From the NCBI RefSeq assembly GCF_901709675.1, contig NC_051090.1, positions 4,950,342-5,014,341 on the forward strand: a DNA stretch of 64,000 nt, written 5' to 3'. Origin of the DNA: Syngnathus acus (taxonomy: Eukaryota; Chordata; Actinopteri; Syngnathiformes; Syngnathidae). The translations under genes and the position numbers were made by a program. Within the stretch, counting starts at the first letter, position 1; each line of letters starts with the position of its first letter. Positions 25,305 through 38,248 of the stretch are shown here, one piece after another. The notes under the pieces were generated by a model. That model was not told the origin of the DNA, made no database searches, and saw only the letters and a list, made by a program, of their open reading frames with translations.

Positions 25305-27054
25305 CTTGGCGTGGATGGCAGCAGTGGGAGGGATGGGGATGAAAGTGGGAAGCAGAGAGGGGGAAAAACAAAAAACAAGGTAAGTACGTATACAAAAGTA
25401 GCTTCCCGTAAAGTTCGAAATTGCCGCGTAATGATATTTTAAAATCTTTTACATCATTATCTAACTTCTGACTGTATTATGCTATGAAAAAAAAAAAGCT
25501 CCAGAATGTGTCCTGAGCCAAACTTTTGCTGCTTGGTAGCAACACCGCTCGTAAAGTAAGTAGTCCATCCACCACTGAGATGAGCTTCTCCAGCTCTGCT
25601 CTTATCGCCTATAAAAGTTGATTTAAAGCAAATCCATGTGCCCTGCCCAGTGGGAATATTCCTTCCATCCTGCCGAATGCAGACGGGGAGCCAGCCTGCG
25701 GTTAAGGGGGAGAACGTTGGGTGAGTTAAAAAGAGTGTGGGGGGGGGGTCTTCTTCTTTGATTCAAAATTAATGCAGTTTGAGTCACGGCGGGAGACCCG
25801 AGTTAGCTTTGGACAAAAGTAAGCATTTTGGGCTTTAAAATTAGGTCTTAGAAAAGATTGTAGAAGTGGATGGAGGAGATTTTGTGTGTTTTTCCAGCTA
25901 TGGAGAGTAGGAAGGGAGGGAGGGACGAAAAGGGGCTGGCTAACGGAGGAGAAAAGCAAGATATTGACCGACTTTGCTGTAGAAACCGGCGGCGGGGTTG
26001 GGTGGGGGGGTTCTCTCTGCTGGGACTGAGGTCAGACTATCCCCCGCTACCCACCCCGAGCAGGTCTACAGTCTGCTACTTCAAACGGAGCCCACTGGAG
26101 CCCACTCGACTGGGCTCTGAGAGGGTATTTATAACGCAACCTCCAACCCCACCCCCTAAACACAAACACTTGAGACTGGCTCCTCTTCCCGTACATGGAG
26201 CACATTTCAAAACACTCATTTGATGCTTGGGAGCCAGGCCAGAAAGCAGAGAAGCCAGGGATTAATAGTTAATCGAGTGGTGCATTATGGGTAGAGATGG
26301 GGGTGAGGGAGCAGACAGGTGTACGAATGGTGAGCAGGAATTTGAAGGCGCCACCGGTCCCCCGCCGACCCAGGGATCGAAGCTGGCCTAATCGGACTGC
26401 GCGTCCTAATTCGGCTTCCCTGCTGTCCCGGTTAAAACGCAAAATTGGAGCGAGGAGGTAGAATGAAAGAAAACGATGTCATCCACGTGTGGTCTCCACC
26501 TGCCGCCATTGTTTGAATGTAGCCTTCGATCACCATGGAAAGACGGAATTCGTTCAGCTTGTATGCAGGCTGGATTGTGTGTGTGTTTTTGTTGGGGGGG
26601 GGGGCGTGATTGTGCTGAAGTGGCTAGTCAAGCAGTGGTGCTGTGTGTCTAATTACAGTGGAACAGAGCCCATTGATCCGCAATTGCAGTCCAATCTGTT
26701 TACTACGGAAGTCTAACCTGCACACTGGCCCATCCATCATATTCACGTTTCACATTGACATCGCAGCTATGTATTTATATCAGTGTACACACGCTCATGC
26801 ACCACTTCATTAGGTACCCCCTGAACCATCACCAAACACGCTGTGTCAAATTTACCCACCCGTTTAAATTGAACAGCGTTTTATTTGTGTTATTTTGTAG
26901 TGGTGTGTATCCGCGGCAAATCATTAAAACGGGTAACAAAGATTGCGCATTTTCTCGTCTGCTGTAGCTTCAATTTTTCCTCTGGGATCGACAAAGGAGC
27001 ATTTTCACTTATACGGAGAGTATTTCTAATGTTCTTACCTCCCAATTGAGCAAC

Positions 27055-27110
27055 AAAAGTTTACACACCCCTGTTCATATGCCAGGTTCTAGTAACAAGA
27101 GAAAAATGTA
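27055..27110. repeat. End fragment of the dispersed repeat seen at 7545 and 44335
   Basis: The block 'tttacacacccctgttcata' followed by 'tgccaggttctagtaac' matches the end sequence 'tctacacacccttgttcaaa' + 'tgccagctttttgtg' at 44340. Only about 55 bases are recognisable. Confidence 0.5.
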
Positions 27111-27673
27111 TATATGTAGATATAGATATGTATAAATTGCTGATTTATGCTGTGTCAACACAATCATTGTCCATAATGACAAATCATCTCACTGCAACAT
27201 CATTATTACATTTCTACAGCACTTCAAACAAATTTATAATAACCATAAAGCACTTCATTATGATGGATGGATCGGCAAATTCCTTTCTAAGTCTTACATC
27301 AACAACTTCGGACTATAGGTAGGGAATCAATCACAGTGGAACTCACGAGAGCCACGGTATCATGTGACAGCGATTGTGCAATATAGTGGAAGAAAAACAA
27401 GCGCCTATGATGCATCACTGAACAAGGGCAGAAAATCAAACAAGCTTTATTTACTGGTGAACCAGATGTTATGGTTATATATGTTAAAATATGAAAATAA
27501 AAATCTTCTGTAAATGTTTCCGATATTACTGGTGTAAATACTGGGGGGGACTTCCTATTGTAAATTATGCACACGTAAAAAATAAAAGAAATTTTGCCAA
27601 GCAAAGGAATGTAACCAGAATGCAGTATTCAACTCACACGGAAGGCCACTTTTCCGGAATGTTATACCTCCAC

Positions 27674-27689
27674 CCACTAGGGGGCAATG
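27674..27689 (+). promoter_or_regulatory. CTCF-like motif, one mismatch
   Basis: CCACTAGGGGGCAATG differs from the recalled CTCF core at one position. It lies inside the onecut3 intron, 2.4 kb from exon 2. Motif evidence only. Confidence 0.3.
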
Positions 27690-29068
27690 CTTTCAACGTT
27701 TATTTTACTACCTGAGCCATGAGTGGGCGGGTTTAAACTGGAGTGTACAGGTGTCACTGATTAAAGAAGCAAACAATTTTCAACGCGAACCTTTGTAAGT
27801 TTTTTTGTTGTGAATTTTGTTTATATATAACAAACAAGTTGCACCGTTTGTTGAAATAAAATGTTAATCATTATTGCAATTGATAGTTCTGTTGGGTTTC
27901 TTTCACGCTGAGTACAAAAAGGCAAAAGTTACTAAACGTGTGGTGGACGATGTGGTGGCAGACGTGTCCGTGCACTTTGAGATATTTCTATTTTTTCTAG
28001 TTGTATAAGTGTGCATTATAATAATTGATTCCTTTTTTTCAAATATTTCCCTGCACCCTGCCTTCTCTCAATAACGTTTATCTACTGTCAATATTATCAA
28101 TGTAGATTTACATCCTTTTCAATATTCATTCTCACGCTTCTTTCACTCTCTTTAGTTGAAGCAGTTTTGAGTTGACCCGAAAGACCTCTTTCCACTTGCT
28201 CCAACCAACTATATCAGGTATGCGTGTAATGTATTTCAAATGTACTATGCACGTGTATTTTCATGCAAGAGCACATTATCTGATTGAAGTAAAATCATAC
28301 TATTTCAGAATCTGTTAAAAAAACTATCCTCAATGAAATGCCATTCACCCTTTCAGCCACCCGGTGTCGCTCTCGCCGCGGCCCTGCTTTTGCAACAGGG
28401 GGGCGCCACGGTGCACTGCCTTTGCTACAGGCGCTGGATTTACTAATCAATATCGATCGATCCGGTGAGGAAGGGGGCCCTGATTACTGAACCAAGCTCG
28501 GCGTAGAATAGGGGGTGGGATAAAAAAATCGATCATTGCAGCTTTTAGAGCTCCAGTGGGCACCACCGAGCGGGGGCGGACGTGCACAAAGAAGCAGCCG
28601 GGACAAGGGCGCGCTTTTGCGGCGTTGCAATGCTCCCCGCTGCTCCACAGCCCCAGGGGGACTTGTCAGAGAAAGCGCTTTATCCCTCGGGCAACATGTT
28701 TTTGCACAATACATTTACTTTTATAACTCGACATCATGCATGGTGAGCGGTGGAGTCCTGCAGGAATCGCCTTCAAACGATTCTCGTGATAATATTGCTT
28801 ATAATTTAGCCCTATTATCCCCCCACATCGCAACCATGGCATTAATATTCCACTTTCCAGTGACAAACCGAGCGAGGTTAAGAGAAAGGCACATGGCTGT
28901 TCAATAATCGATCGATGGATTCGTGAATAATTCGTGTGTGAAATTCACTTGGTCCAATTAATTATGGCCCGGAGGAGGAGTGGGTGGAGATTCATGGTGA
29001 GCAAGAGAGCCCAGGAAATGGTGGAAAACAATCGCGTATGGAAGTAAAATCTGCCAACAAGTCATAAA

Positions 29069-29078
29069 TGCGCATGCG
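29069..29078. promoter_or_regulatory. NRF1-type palindrome (first of two)
   Basis: TGCGCATGCG is the palindromic core of the NRF1 site, which is usually found in CpG-island promoters. A second copy lies 248 bases away at 29317-29326 and a GC-rich stretch with GCGGCCGC at 29501 follows. Together they suggest an intronic regulatory island or alternative promoter. This is inference from motifs. Confidence 0.3.
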
Positions 29079-29316
29079 TAATGGGCACGTGCTTGTCATC
29101 TTAATTTACATTTGTGCAGTAGTTCTTAATCATTAGAAGCAAAGCATAAAACGTGATTAAATATAAATAAAAACAAACCTTCGTAAAATATTAAATGTTA
29201 ATGTTAAATACAACTGAATTTAGTGGGCAGTGCTTCTTTTGAATACCGCTCTTTGAGAATCCATGTTACCATGGTTACTAAAATTGTATAATATAACCAG
29301 ATCGTCCGAGCCATAC

Positions 29317-29326
29317 TGCGCATGCG
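29317..29326. promoter_or_regulatory. NRF1-type palindrome (second of two)
   Basis: Same TGCGCATGCG core as at 29069, in context actgcgcatgcgtaca. The near-identical context around both copies (tgcgcatgcgta) strengthens the case for a shared factor. Confidence 0.3.
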
Positions 29327-30485
29327 TACACTATCATCTGAGAAAAACGTGGGCCTCGTTTCCCAAAACGGTTTTACACAACACGCAGTTTTCCCAACGT
29401 GCATGCGCGTGCGTGTGCAAGAGAGCGCGAGTGTGTGTGTGTGTGACAGACAGGCTGCGGGCCAAAAAGGCGGGCCAAGAAAAATCCTCGCAGCTCAATA
29501 GCGGCCGCGTGTAATGAGTGCGAATTGGCGTTAATGCACTGATAACGGGACACAATTTGTTGCTTGGCCCTCCTGCAAGGCATTACTCGTCCAACTTCTC
29601 CACTATAAGGTTGCCAGAATATTAGAAACAGCTCTCAGGTGTGTGTGTGTGTGTGTGGGGTGTATTTGCCGTTCTGTACTTTCTACTTTATTAGCAGCCC
29701 TGTGGTGCATGCGCTAATGAGCGGTGCAATCGGCGCTCAAGTAATTAAATGCACTCGAGCGTGTTGAGGTAGACTCATTTTTAAGATGCGTGATGATTAT
29801 GATTATTACCGCCACTTTAATTGCACATCTTGCGGGCATTCGTTTCCAACTCTCGTCTTATGTGAGATTAAACATTGATTTCGTCCACTTCATTTCTTAA
29901 AGCTGCGATCCGTGATGTAGCGCGCCTCACATTGCACGTAAATTCAGATTTTCAACAAAATTAACGATAACAGAAGCTGTGGTTCAAAGTTCTTCAATAA
30001 ATTCAAGATTTGCCAATAATATATAATTACTGTAAATGTGCCGGGCAGAGTTTGCACCGAATTTGTCCAATATATATTCTTTTTAAATGTGACTCAATCA
30101 TATTAGTTTTAAATAAAATTATATTCCGTTTATTAAATGGGGTAAATGTAGAATTGAAAGGAAAATCAGGAAAATCAGAAATCAGCGCCCATAGTTGCAT
30201 TTTCTATTTATATTGAAATGACAAACATACTCACACAGGTCTTCTAAATTAAATTTTACACCAAAATCCGTCTCATTTTAAAATATACAGTATGTACAGA
30301 ATTTTTCAAATTAACGCCAATAATAAAGATCGATAAGATTTGTCTTCAAAACGCGAGCACACGCAGTGAATGATTCAAATAAATAAATCGATAATCATAA
30401 AGCAGACGGGCAAATGAAAAGCAAAAACACTGGTTACTAAGTTATTATATTTTAATAATATGTAATTCCGAGTGTGTTAGCACGG

Positions 30486-30510
30486 AAATCGATTCATATC
30501 AATTGATTTC
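30486..30510. promoter_or_regulatory. Compound ONECUT-type site in onecut3 intron
   Basis: The stretch contains AAATCGATT and, a few bases on, ATATCAATTGATTTC. The latter joins ATCAAT and ATTGATTT head to head. Both are forms of the HNF6/ONECUT site (ATTGATTT; AAATCGATA). A further near-consensus AAATCGATAAT lies at 30386-30396. They may mediate auto- or cross-regulation by ONECUT factors, which is inference. Confidence 0.35.
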
Positions 30511-33500
30511 ACACTCGTTTTACTCCCTTTGTTACTTGTGTGTGCGCGCGCGCGTGAGTGCGTGTCTATGCGTGTCATTTAATTTGTGAAAAAGCTTGTA
30601 AATGCATGGATAAATAAATAAATTATGTGTATGTAGACTCCAAATTGCCAAATTTAAATTCTATTTTAAGGACTGGTAGAATGGCTTCAAAACGTTTTTT
30701 TTTTTAAATATAATATAATATATAATTACTCATTTGTACCGGAAATGATTGCCCCAAGTGTTTTTAAATTCTAAAGAGAATATGTGACGTGTAAACGTGC
30801 TGATTTTACACACACGCACGCACACACACACCAACGTTAAATCTTCTATGGAGATTTCCACAGTTAATACCAGATTAAATTGCCTTTTCGAAGGCTGGCA
30901 CTGCTCAATTTGGATTGGATCCTCTTGTTCTATTAAGCAAGCCATTATCGGCCCTTTAATAACCGATGGCCTGTCAGTGTGCTAGATAAGCAGACAACAT
31001 ACACCGGCAACAACATTAGGCACATCTAACGGCATCTGCTTGATTAAGTATTAAATAAATAGACAAATAAAGAAATATTTCACACTGATAATAAAAATGC
31101 GTCTTGACGTATGACGAGCTGTTTCTAATATTTTGATTGCTTTGTTGACAATCTTGCAGCGTCACACCTCTACCACCACAATAATAAACACATTTAATAT
31201 GAATACCTATATTAATGTTTGTATACGTGTTTGACAATAATCTATATTATCTGTATAATACGCCACGCCAAATTCGCTGTTGTGCCAGATTTCCTTTATT
31301 TTTTTGCGTGCAACCACAAAACTCTACACTTCCGCGCAAATATTTTATAGTCTCACATGATTCTCATATATTTAGACACTGATGATTTCGGCGCTATCGC
31401 AGTCTTGCACAACAGAACCACCATTGCACAATTTAATTGCCCCCCCCCCCCCCACTTACCTTTTTCCCGCATGCACGCGCGCTCTTTGGACTAATGCTGA
31501 TTGTGCGCCGTGGGTCAAAAGGCACGATTTGTTTTTAACACACCACACATGCGCCACAAGGACGAATAACCAGATTGAATTATGGTTATCTCTTCTCCTT
31601 TGTGTATATTTGCCTGGGAAATAAGTGCGTGTGCGCGTGTGCGAGCATTAACCCTTTTGATGCTATCCGCGTGCATTCAGTCGACTCTGGCAGCAATTTG
31701 ATTTAAAGGTCATTCTCTCCTATCGATCCGCTTCGGCGAGGGGGGAGGGGACGGGAGGGGGGGGGGGGGCGTAGGAATTGATCATGTGAAATAAAAGAGA
31801 CGGTATGGGAGACTGTACAGAGTCCAGACCTCCTCCGTTGCATTTGTAATTGTACGTGCACGCGCGGCGTCGGCGGCTGGCCAAGCCCCAAGTGTAAATT
31901 GGAGCGAACATGTGGGAGAGAGTGCATGGGACTGGCTGCACACCAATTTGACTTTATGTTAGAATCGTATTAGTTTTGAATAATACGTACGACCCCAATA
32001 GCAGCGTGGGATGCATAACGAACAAGTAGTTAAATGCCGGTGAACCTTTTAATCAATAAAGATTGCAATTTTGTTTGGCGTCACTTCCTGACACCGGTGC
32101 GTTATGAATGGCCGGCGTGGGTAATGTAGAAATGGTGGCTGCGTGCGTGATATGGGTGGGTGTAAGGAGAGAGGGGGGGGGGGGGGCTGCGTGGCTCGGC
32201 TCCAGGGATGGAAAGCAGAGGTCGGGGAATGGAAATCGATACATATTCAGGGCTGGCCACATCGGCCTTCTAACTAACAATGTGTGGCCACAAGAGCCTC
32301 TCGCAAGCTTGCTCGTTTCCGCGCCGAGGGAGCACAGGAAGCCCACGCGTGCACGTCCGGTTTGCCTTGTACACATTTAATTAGAATGACGATTTCAAAA
32401 GTCCAACTATACAGCGCACATTCAGTCCTGAACACTTTATAAAATTTTGAAGCATAGAGCAAATTTTAAAATTGTAGGTATTTCTAATGTACTTGAAATT
32501 TAATAATAATAATGATTAGGACTATATGTATTCCATAATATGGTGCAAAGGAAATTTGACTAATTGCCCTTACTAACCATTATTGCAAATGTTCTTTTTA
32601 ATTATAAGCATGTTAACACAAAAAATCAAAATCCATATCTGACGTTATGTTAAATGTCTTTTGACAGCAAACCAGTTGAGAATGAATCGAGTGCATCTCT
32701 TCTGAATTGATCGACCATAATGGTATCAAATTTCTAGTGTGGGACGGGAGAAACAAAATGTCAACAATAAAAGATATCTACTCGCGCTGTACAGCCCAAT
32801 TATGAGTCCCTGTCCGACATCATGGTCACATGACATATGCAGTATTACCATTAAAAAGAAATATAGTTGCATAGTAATATAGGATAAAGCAATTGTGTCA
32901 AGCTACATGTGTTGCTGCACCTTTTGTGGTGACAGTCAGGTAGTGTTTGGTTCAATATAAAATGTGCTTTTCTCTCTCTTTCTTTTTTTTTTTTAGTTTT
33001 CCAGTAGACGTCAAGGAGGAGTGGCAACAGCTTGAGGCAAGCACTCAGCCCCATATTAAACAATTGTTCATATCTGCCTAACGGCTCCTTGTCATTAAGT
33101 TCGCTGCCTCCATCCACCATGAGAAACTGAAATTCAAGACCAAAAATCAGACAAGCGACGACTGGAATCTCAAAGAACCCGTAAGTCCATGTACCACCAC
33201 TCATATCTTCACAATTAAACATGGAAGGCTACATAACAAGTAGCATAGCTTATGTTAGCTTTTTTTTAGCTAACAAATAGGATGAACCTGGATCAATAGT
33301 GCTTTGCCTCTGCTTTATTAATCAATTCCACTAGGGGCAATTCTAGAATCAGAAGTTTAGGGGTGCTTCAACACCCCCCAAAATTGACAATTGACTGAAT
33401 TCTCAGCTAAAATAAGCATAAAGTAAAATCATCCCGAGCCGATGGTGGACACTTAAATTGTTTGTGTGTAAAGTTAGTGTGCCAAAGGTGATTCAGTTTG

Positions 33501-33913
33501 TTAGGTACCCTGATTTATCGCGCAACCTGTGCTGGCTAATCGGAAACCCAAGTGATCAGAACCAGATATAAAAAACATTTATATTGTTCCACCAGTTTTT
33601 AAAAGAAAGCTCTCTCTGTAATTTGGAGTCCACATCCATCGGTGGCTTCCATCAGCAAGGTCATCACTTGTCTCGGGGGTTTGTTCTGTGGTAAAATGAG
33701 CGCCCCGGCTCTCCCACAAGAGGTTTCGAAAGGTTGTACACGAGACGTCTCTCTCGCTACTTACATCACACGTCGGCTTGCCGTGCGAGCGCTTCACGAA
33801 CTATACGAGGATCCCAAACCGCAGCCGCGATGTTTACTCCCATGCCTCCCCACCACCACCATCAATTATTAAAGGGGAGCGATCGATCATCTCTCCAGCT
33901 TACATTCAGATGT

Positions 33914-33960
33914 ATATATATATATTTTTTTATCAATCGTATATATATATATATATTACA
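33914..33960. repeat. (TA)n tracts
   Basis: Two short (TA)n runs flank a T-rich spacer in the onecut3 intron. Confidence 0.85.
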
Positions 33961-34244
33961 CCTATCTTATTAGAAGCTGTGCCTAGTAATGGCTACTAAA
34001 GAAAAATTGCTGATTGTTTATTTTGTGATCAGCTCAGTTTGGGTCTACTCGGATCCACGTTGTGATCGACACCATTGTGGATTGTGCTATTGATCCATGG
34101 CTGGGAGCTGTTGGATGAAATAATTGTGTTTAGGGCCTACAAGAATGCGATTAACCATGTGTTGAGGCAGTGGGAGTTCACCACCTTGAACTGTCCTCAT
34201 ACTGAAGGGCAAAAACGAGGAGGGGTTTTGCTGTTGTGGACTGT

Positions 34245-34265
34245 TTCAGCACCACGGACAGCAGC
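34245..34265 (+). promoter_or_regulatory. RE1/NRSE-like site for REST in onecut3 intron
   Basis: The first 18 bases, TTCAGCACCACGGACAGC, equal the canonical RE1 consensus; the last three are AGC where the consensus ends GCC. The 21-base site therefore matches at 19 positions, with both half sites (TTCAGCACC and GGACAGC) intact at canonical spacing. REST silences neuronal genes outside neurons. ONECUT3 is a neural and endocrine regulator, so a silencer in its intron makes biological sense. Binding is not shown. Confidence 0.65.
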
Positions 34266-34784
34266 TTTCGAATAGCCCGTAAAATCAAGTTCCTAGACTG
34301 TAACGCTTTTAATAGATGACTGAAGTGCTGCTGGCGACTTTCAATTTAAATTGCGGCAGGCGTGTGCTGACTCCCGTAAGTGTGCCAGTGGTGTGTAGTC
34401 CATTGTATAGAGAAGCCTCATTCTCCTCCGAAATAATCCCCCCCCACCCTCTCGCAACCTTTTTTTTTGTCCAGCGGGTCCTGACCTAAGCACCCCCAGA
34501 ACGTGCCTGGGCCATTCATATGCAAATGTGCCAACTGTGCTTTTTGCAAAGGTTTATTGCCAAGAATGCGCGTAGGTAGAGTAGAGGAATTAAAATAATG
34601 CAACAGGGAAATGAAACAGAGGCAGTCATACTTGTGTGTATGGAATCAATATGCACAAAGGCCGGAGACAGGTTTTTTTTTTTTAATGTGAATGGAAAAA
34701 GGGGATAAATTATTTGGATTTAAGTTCAATGCGGTTGCAGTCATTAAAATTGTGTGGTGGATCACATTTGGTCCACACCATTTA

Positions 34785-34900
34785 TGTTATAAAAAGTCTA
34801 CACACCCCCTGCTCAAATGCCAGCTTTTGTGATCATAATCAGAAAATAACACATTTTCCTCCAAATGGCATTTTGTGGTGCCACAAAAGCTTCAAGCTTC
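34785..34900. repeat. End fragment of the dispersed repeat family
   Basis: 'ttataaaaagtctacacacc' followed by 'cctgctcaaatgccagctttt' matches the end at 44335-44375. The following A-rich DNA to about 35150 may be the remainder of a decayed copy. Confidence 0.55.
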
Positions 34901-35769
34901 TGATAGAAAAAGAAAACTGTCAAGAAAAGCCGACTAGAACATCTGAACTTGATTGAAAAGATTTGTGGGTTAGATGCGGTTTCCCATTTAGGAAGTTGTT
35001 TCTCAAACATCCCAAATCTAAAAAAGGGATGCAATGACAGAACAAAATATACATTGTGCGCATTTGTGGGTTACATGTGGTTTTATTTATTTTTTTTAAA
35101 TTGCCCACCACTGATATACAACACCTCAAATGAAGGCGATTGTACACTGCTATGATGCTTCTTTAATGCAAACATATTTTTAATGTAAATGACATTCCTG
35201 ATATGTCCCCAAGTTAAAGGAGACTCATAAAAAGCCAATTTTCAAAACAAACGCCGCGTATAAAAGAAATGAAACACAGTGACACTAACAGAGAAATTGC
35301 CTTTTTTTTTAAATAGCAGCTGTCTTTTTACTACAGCCCCCCTTCCTCATCCTTACCCCCCTCTTCACATCTCCTCTACACCCCTCTCATTCTCCTGCAG
35401 GGGGGAGACCAATGGGAGAGAGTGCTGAGGCGGGATAATTGATAGATGCACTGGCTATCCTTATCGATCAGACCCGTATTGATCCCACCAAATACATTGA
35501 GATAGAGTGTGGAATTCAACACAGATGCAAAAGATGAATTGTTTTCAGCGTTAAAGCCATCTTTAAACGGATCCTCCGTGCCGGCAGTGTCTTGTTTACA
35601 ACAAAACTGCTATTCCTTTGTGAATTAATTTTTCATTTAAGATATATATATTTTTTTACTTTGGGGGGGGGGCGGGGTCTGCATGAGAACTGAATTGGAG
35701 CCTCTGGGTGTTTGCCCCATTAGGCGTGAAGGGCACGCACAGTCCCCCTAAAACGGACTATATCAGTAT

Positions 35770-35771
<2 letters not shown>

Positions 35772-35804
<33 letters not shown>

Positions 35805-35819
35805 TGTGTGTGTGTGTGT
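35772..35819. repeat. (GT)n microsatellite, interrupted
   Basis: GT units with one 'gagt' interruption, inside the onecut3 intron. Confidence 0.9.
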
Positions 35820-37194
35820 ATGCATGTACAGACAGTGGCGTTTTCGCATTAGCTAAGCAGGGCAGCTTGCATTGATTTGTGCGACTGTGATGAATTTGGA
35901 ATAGTAATTTGAAGTTATTGATTGATGTGGCCCAGCGAGCTTCACTTTCAGCATGGTGCACCCCCTCCCCATCCCACACATACACACACGGCTCACGCGT
36001 GCACCCGGGATAATGGTAATTTTAAATGCAATCAGTAATATAATTCTCCTGCGTATTTGCATAAAGGCCATTTGTCATTTTGTCCCTCATTTGAGCGCCA
36101 TTTTAGATTTCGGTTGTCCACAGTTCAAGGATGCCTTTTGCACACACCTACCCCATTTTATTTATTTTTTTAAAGGTAATAGATTTACACACACCTCAGT
36201 ACCAGCTTGTGTTCACCACCTCGACGGATATTGGCGGCCTTTATTCCGATACAGAGTGTTGAAGATATAAAAGCCCGCACAGCCCAATTAGCTTTAACTG
36301 CGGTGGCACTTAAAGAGACAATTGCGGGCCGGCGTTTAAATCTTTATTTACCAGAAACCTTAGCCGGAAAAAAAAAAAAAAAGGCGCCAAGGAACAATTT
36401 ACATGCCAATTAAGTGCTTTTCAATAAGGCATCGACTGGAACTAAAATATGCCACTATAGCCTGCCTTAATTGAAGTGTTGCCTTGAAATACGGCGCACC
36501 AAAAAAATAAACAAGAGGAACTGATTGACGTCTAACAGGCCTTTTACGGCAAAGAGGCGTCGATGAGAGCTTCTCAGCTCGAGTGTTTTTATTCAAGTCC
36601 TCCTCATCGACAAGAATGATGGTGATACCTTTTTTTTTGCACAAAAAATAACATAGGGTTTTGAGGGGGGGGGCTTAGTGCAAAACGGTTTGTTGTTTTT
36701 GAAGAGAATGCGCGCATCTGTTTTTGTCTGCCTTGATCCAGATCGATCATTTATCTGAGCGTCACTCTGAAAGGGGACGCCTGGACATGAAGTATTGATC
36801 CGAGGGAGGTCATGCACCCCCCTCCCAGCCCCTCATATCCATCCTCATCTCTTCTAGGCCATCCTTGTTGTTTGGGGAAAGCAATTTTTTTTGCAATCCA
36901 TCTTATTTAGCATTTAATGAATGTATTCGAGCAATATAGGTAATATAAATAAGTGCATAAAACGAATGCACAATTGCGCGAACCACCTGATTACATCCGC
37001 CCGGTCTGTTTACAGCATCAATCAAACAGCAGGCCAACATTTAACTCCCCAACCAAGTTTGACTCGATAGCATATCGACTAATAACTCGCCGTAATGTCT
37101 GTTTGAGCTGCCATCGACAGTCTCGCCACATTGACTCGCGATTGATCCGGTTGGGGAGCCGCCGCTGTTGAAGTGGGGCCGCTTCGTCACTCAC

Positions 37195-38248
37195 CTGCAA
37201 GCCTCAGCGCCGACATCCGCTGGAATTCGGGCTCCTGGAGCCACTTCCACATCCTCCGGAAGGTCTCGCGACCCGACTTGAGTTTACTCCACGGTTTAGG
37301 GTTCCGCAGCAGGTCGGACAGGGTGCCCTGCGAGCGGCACAAGATCCTCTGGGCGAAGATGGCCTGCGGGATGCTGTAGCGTTTGAGCTCGGCCGTGATT
37401 CGCTGGGCCACCTCCTTGGTGTTGATCTCCTCCACCTGGCCGGAGCCGCCCCCCTGCGCGCCCCCCACCACCGTCTGCCGCTCCCGCTCTGACAGCATGG
37501 AGCCGTTGGCCTGAGAGTGCGGGTGGCTGTGGTGGTGGATGCCGTTGAGGGACGTCATCAGGCCGGCGCCGTGTCCGCCGAGCCCCCGCGCCAGGTGCTC
37601 CTCACCCCTGGACAGCATGGCGGCGTGGGAGTCGAACCCCCCTGCGGAGAGCATCTTGTCGTTGGAGAGGTGAGCTCCGGGGCCGTAGGCGCCGAGGGAC
37701 TGCTGGGAGCCGTGCAAGGGTCCGAGGCCGTTGGAAAGCGGGGACAGCGACTGGCCCATGCCGGACATGTCCTTGGGGTAGTGGCCGTACAGGTTGCTCA
37801 TAGAGGCGAGGCTGCGGTCGTCCCGCATGAGCGTAAAGCTGCCGCTCACGTTGCCCGCCGCCAGTCGCTGGTGCGCCGCGTGATGGTGGTGAGCGTGCGC
37901 GTGCGGGTGGTGGAACTTCTCTGACACGGTGGAGATGGGCGGCAGGTGCTGCAGCGGCGTCAGGGTGGTGTAGGTGCTGCTCAGGCTCATGCCGCCCGAG
38001 TCGCACGACATGCTCATGGCCGGGTGCAAGGGTCCGGACAGCGTGTGGTCGGTGCGGTAATCGCCCGCGCCCTCCAGGATGGAGGCCATGCTGGACACCA
38101 TGGCCGAGCGGCCGTGGGATGACACCAAGTTCCGGTGCGACGCCACCGACGACTGCCGCGCGTGGTGGGGGGAGTTCATGAGGTCCCCGCTTTGGTGGGA
38201 GTGAGCCACGCCGTGCAGGTTGCCAATGTTCTCCATTGTAAGCTCCAT
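37195..38248 (-). CDS. onecut3: ONECUT3, exon 1: N-terminus and CUT domain
   Basis: First coding exon, 351 codons plus one base. ONECUT3 is a nuclear transcription factor of the HNF6 class, active in neuronal and endodermal differentiation. The start at 38248 gives MELTMENIGNLHGVAHSHQ, aligning with the mammalian N-terminus MELSLESLGGLHSVAH. The frame remains open 36 codons upstream, but that extension has no ATG. Family landmarks in order: GPLHPAMSMSCD, TYTTLTPLQHLPPI, a histidine-rich stretch (HPHAHAHHHHAAH), VSGSFTLMRDDRSLAS, then the CUT domain at about residues 273-351 (EEINTKEVAQRITAELKRYS through FQRMSALRLA). The donor GTGAGT follows at 37194. The protein is shorter than mammalian ONECUT3, mainly because the glycine, alanine and proline runs are absent. 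The exon is CpG-rich relative to its surroundings. Teleost onecut3a is likely from linkage. Confidence 0.96.

Larger units (their letters stand above)
25305..37194 (-). other. onecut3: onecut3 intron 1 (11.9 kb), regulatory-looking
   Basis: The single coding intron, with donor GTGAGT next to 37195 and acceptor AAG ending at 25305. No coding exon is visible inside. Unlike the flanking interval it contains many long, complex AT-rich blocks that look like conserved non-coding elements, for example about 29680-29780, 30880-30990 and 36280-36480; conservation was not tested. Notable sites are an RE1/REST element at 34245, paired NRF1-type palindromes at 29069 and 29317, several ATCGAT/ATCAAT ONECUT-like sites, a CTCF-like motif at 27674 and repeat pieces near 27055, 33330 and 34785. 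Confidence 0.7.

Noticed and set aside
33001-33190. Exon-like stretch (acceptor-like tract, open codons, GTAAGT at the end)
   Set aside because: The first part has a stop after about 25 codons, the later part matches nothing I recognise, and it could be a decayed repeat or gene fragment.
37517-37924. Open frames on both strands over onecut3 exon 1
   Set aside because: GC-rich coding exon gives long shadow frames; only the minus-strand frame matches ONECUT3.
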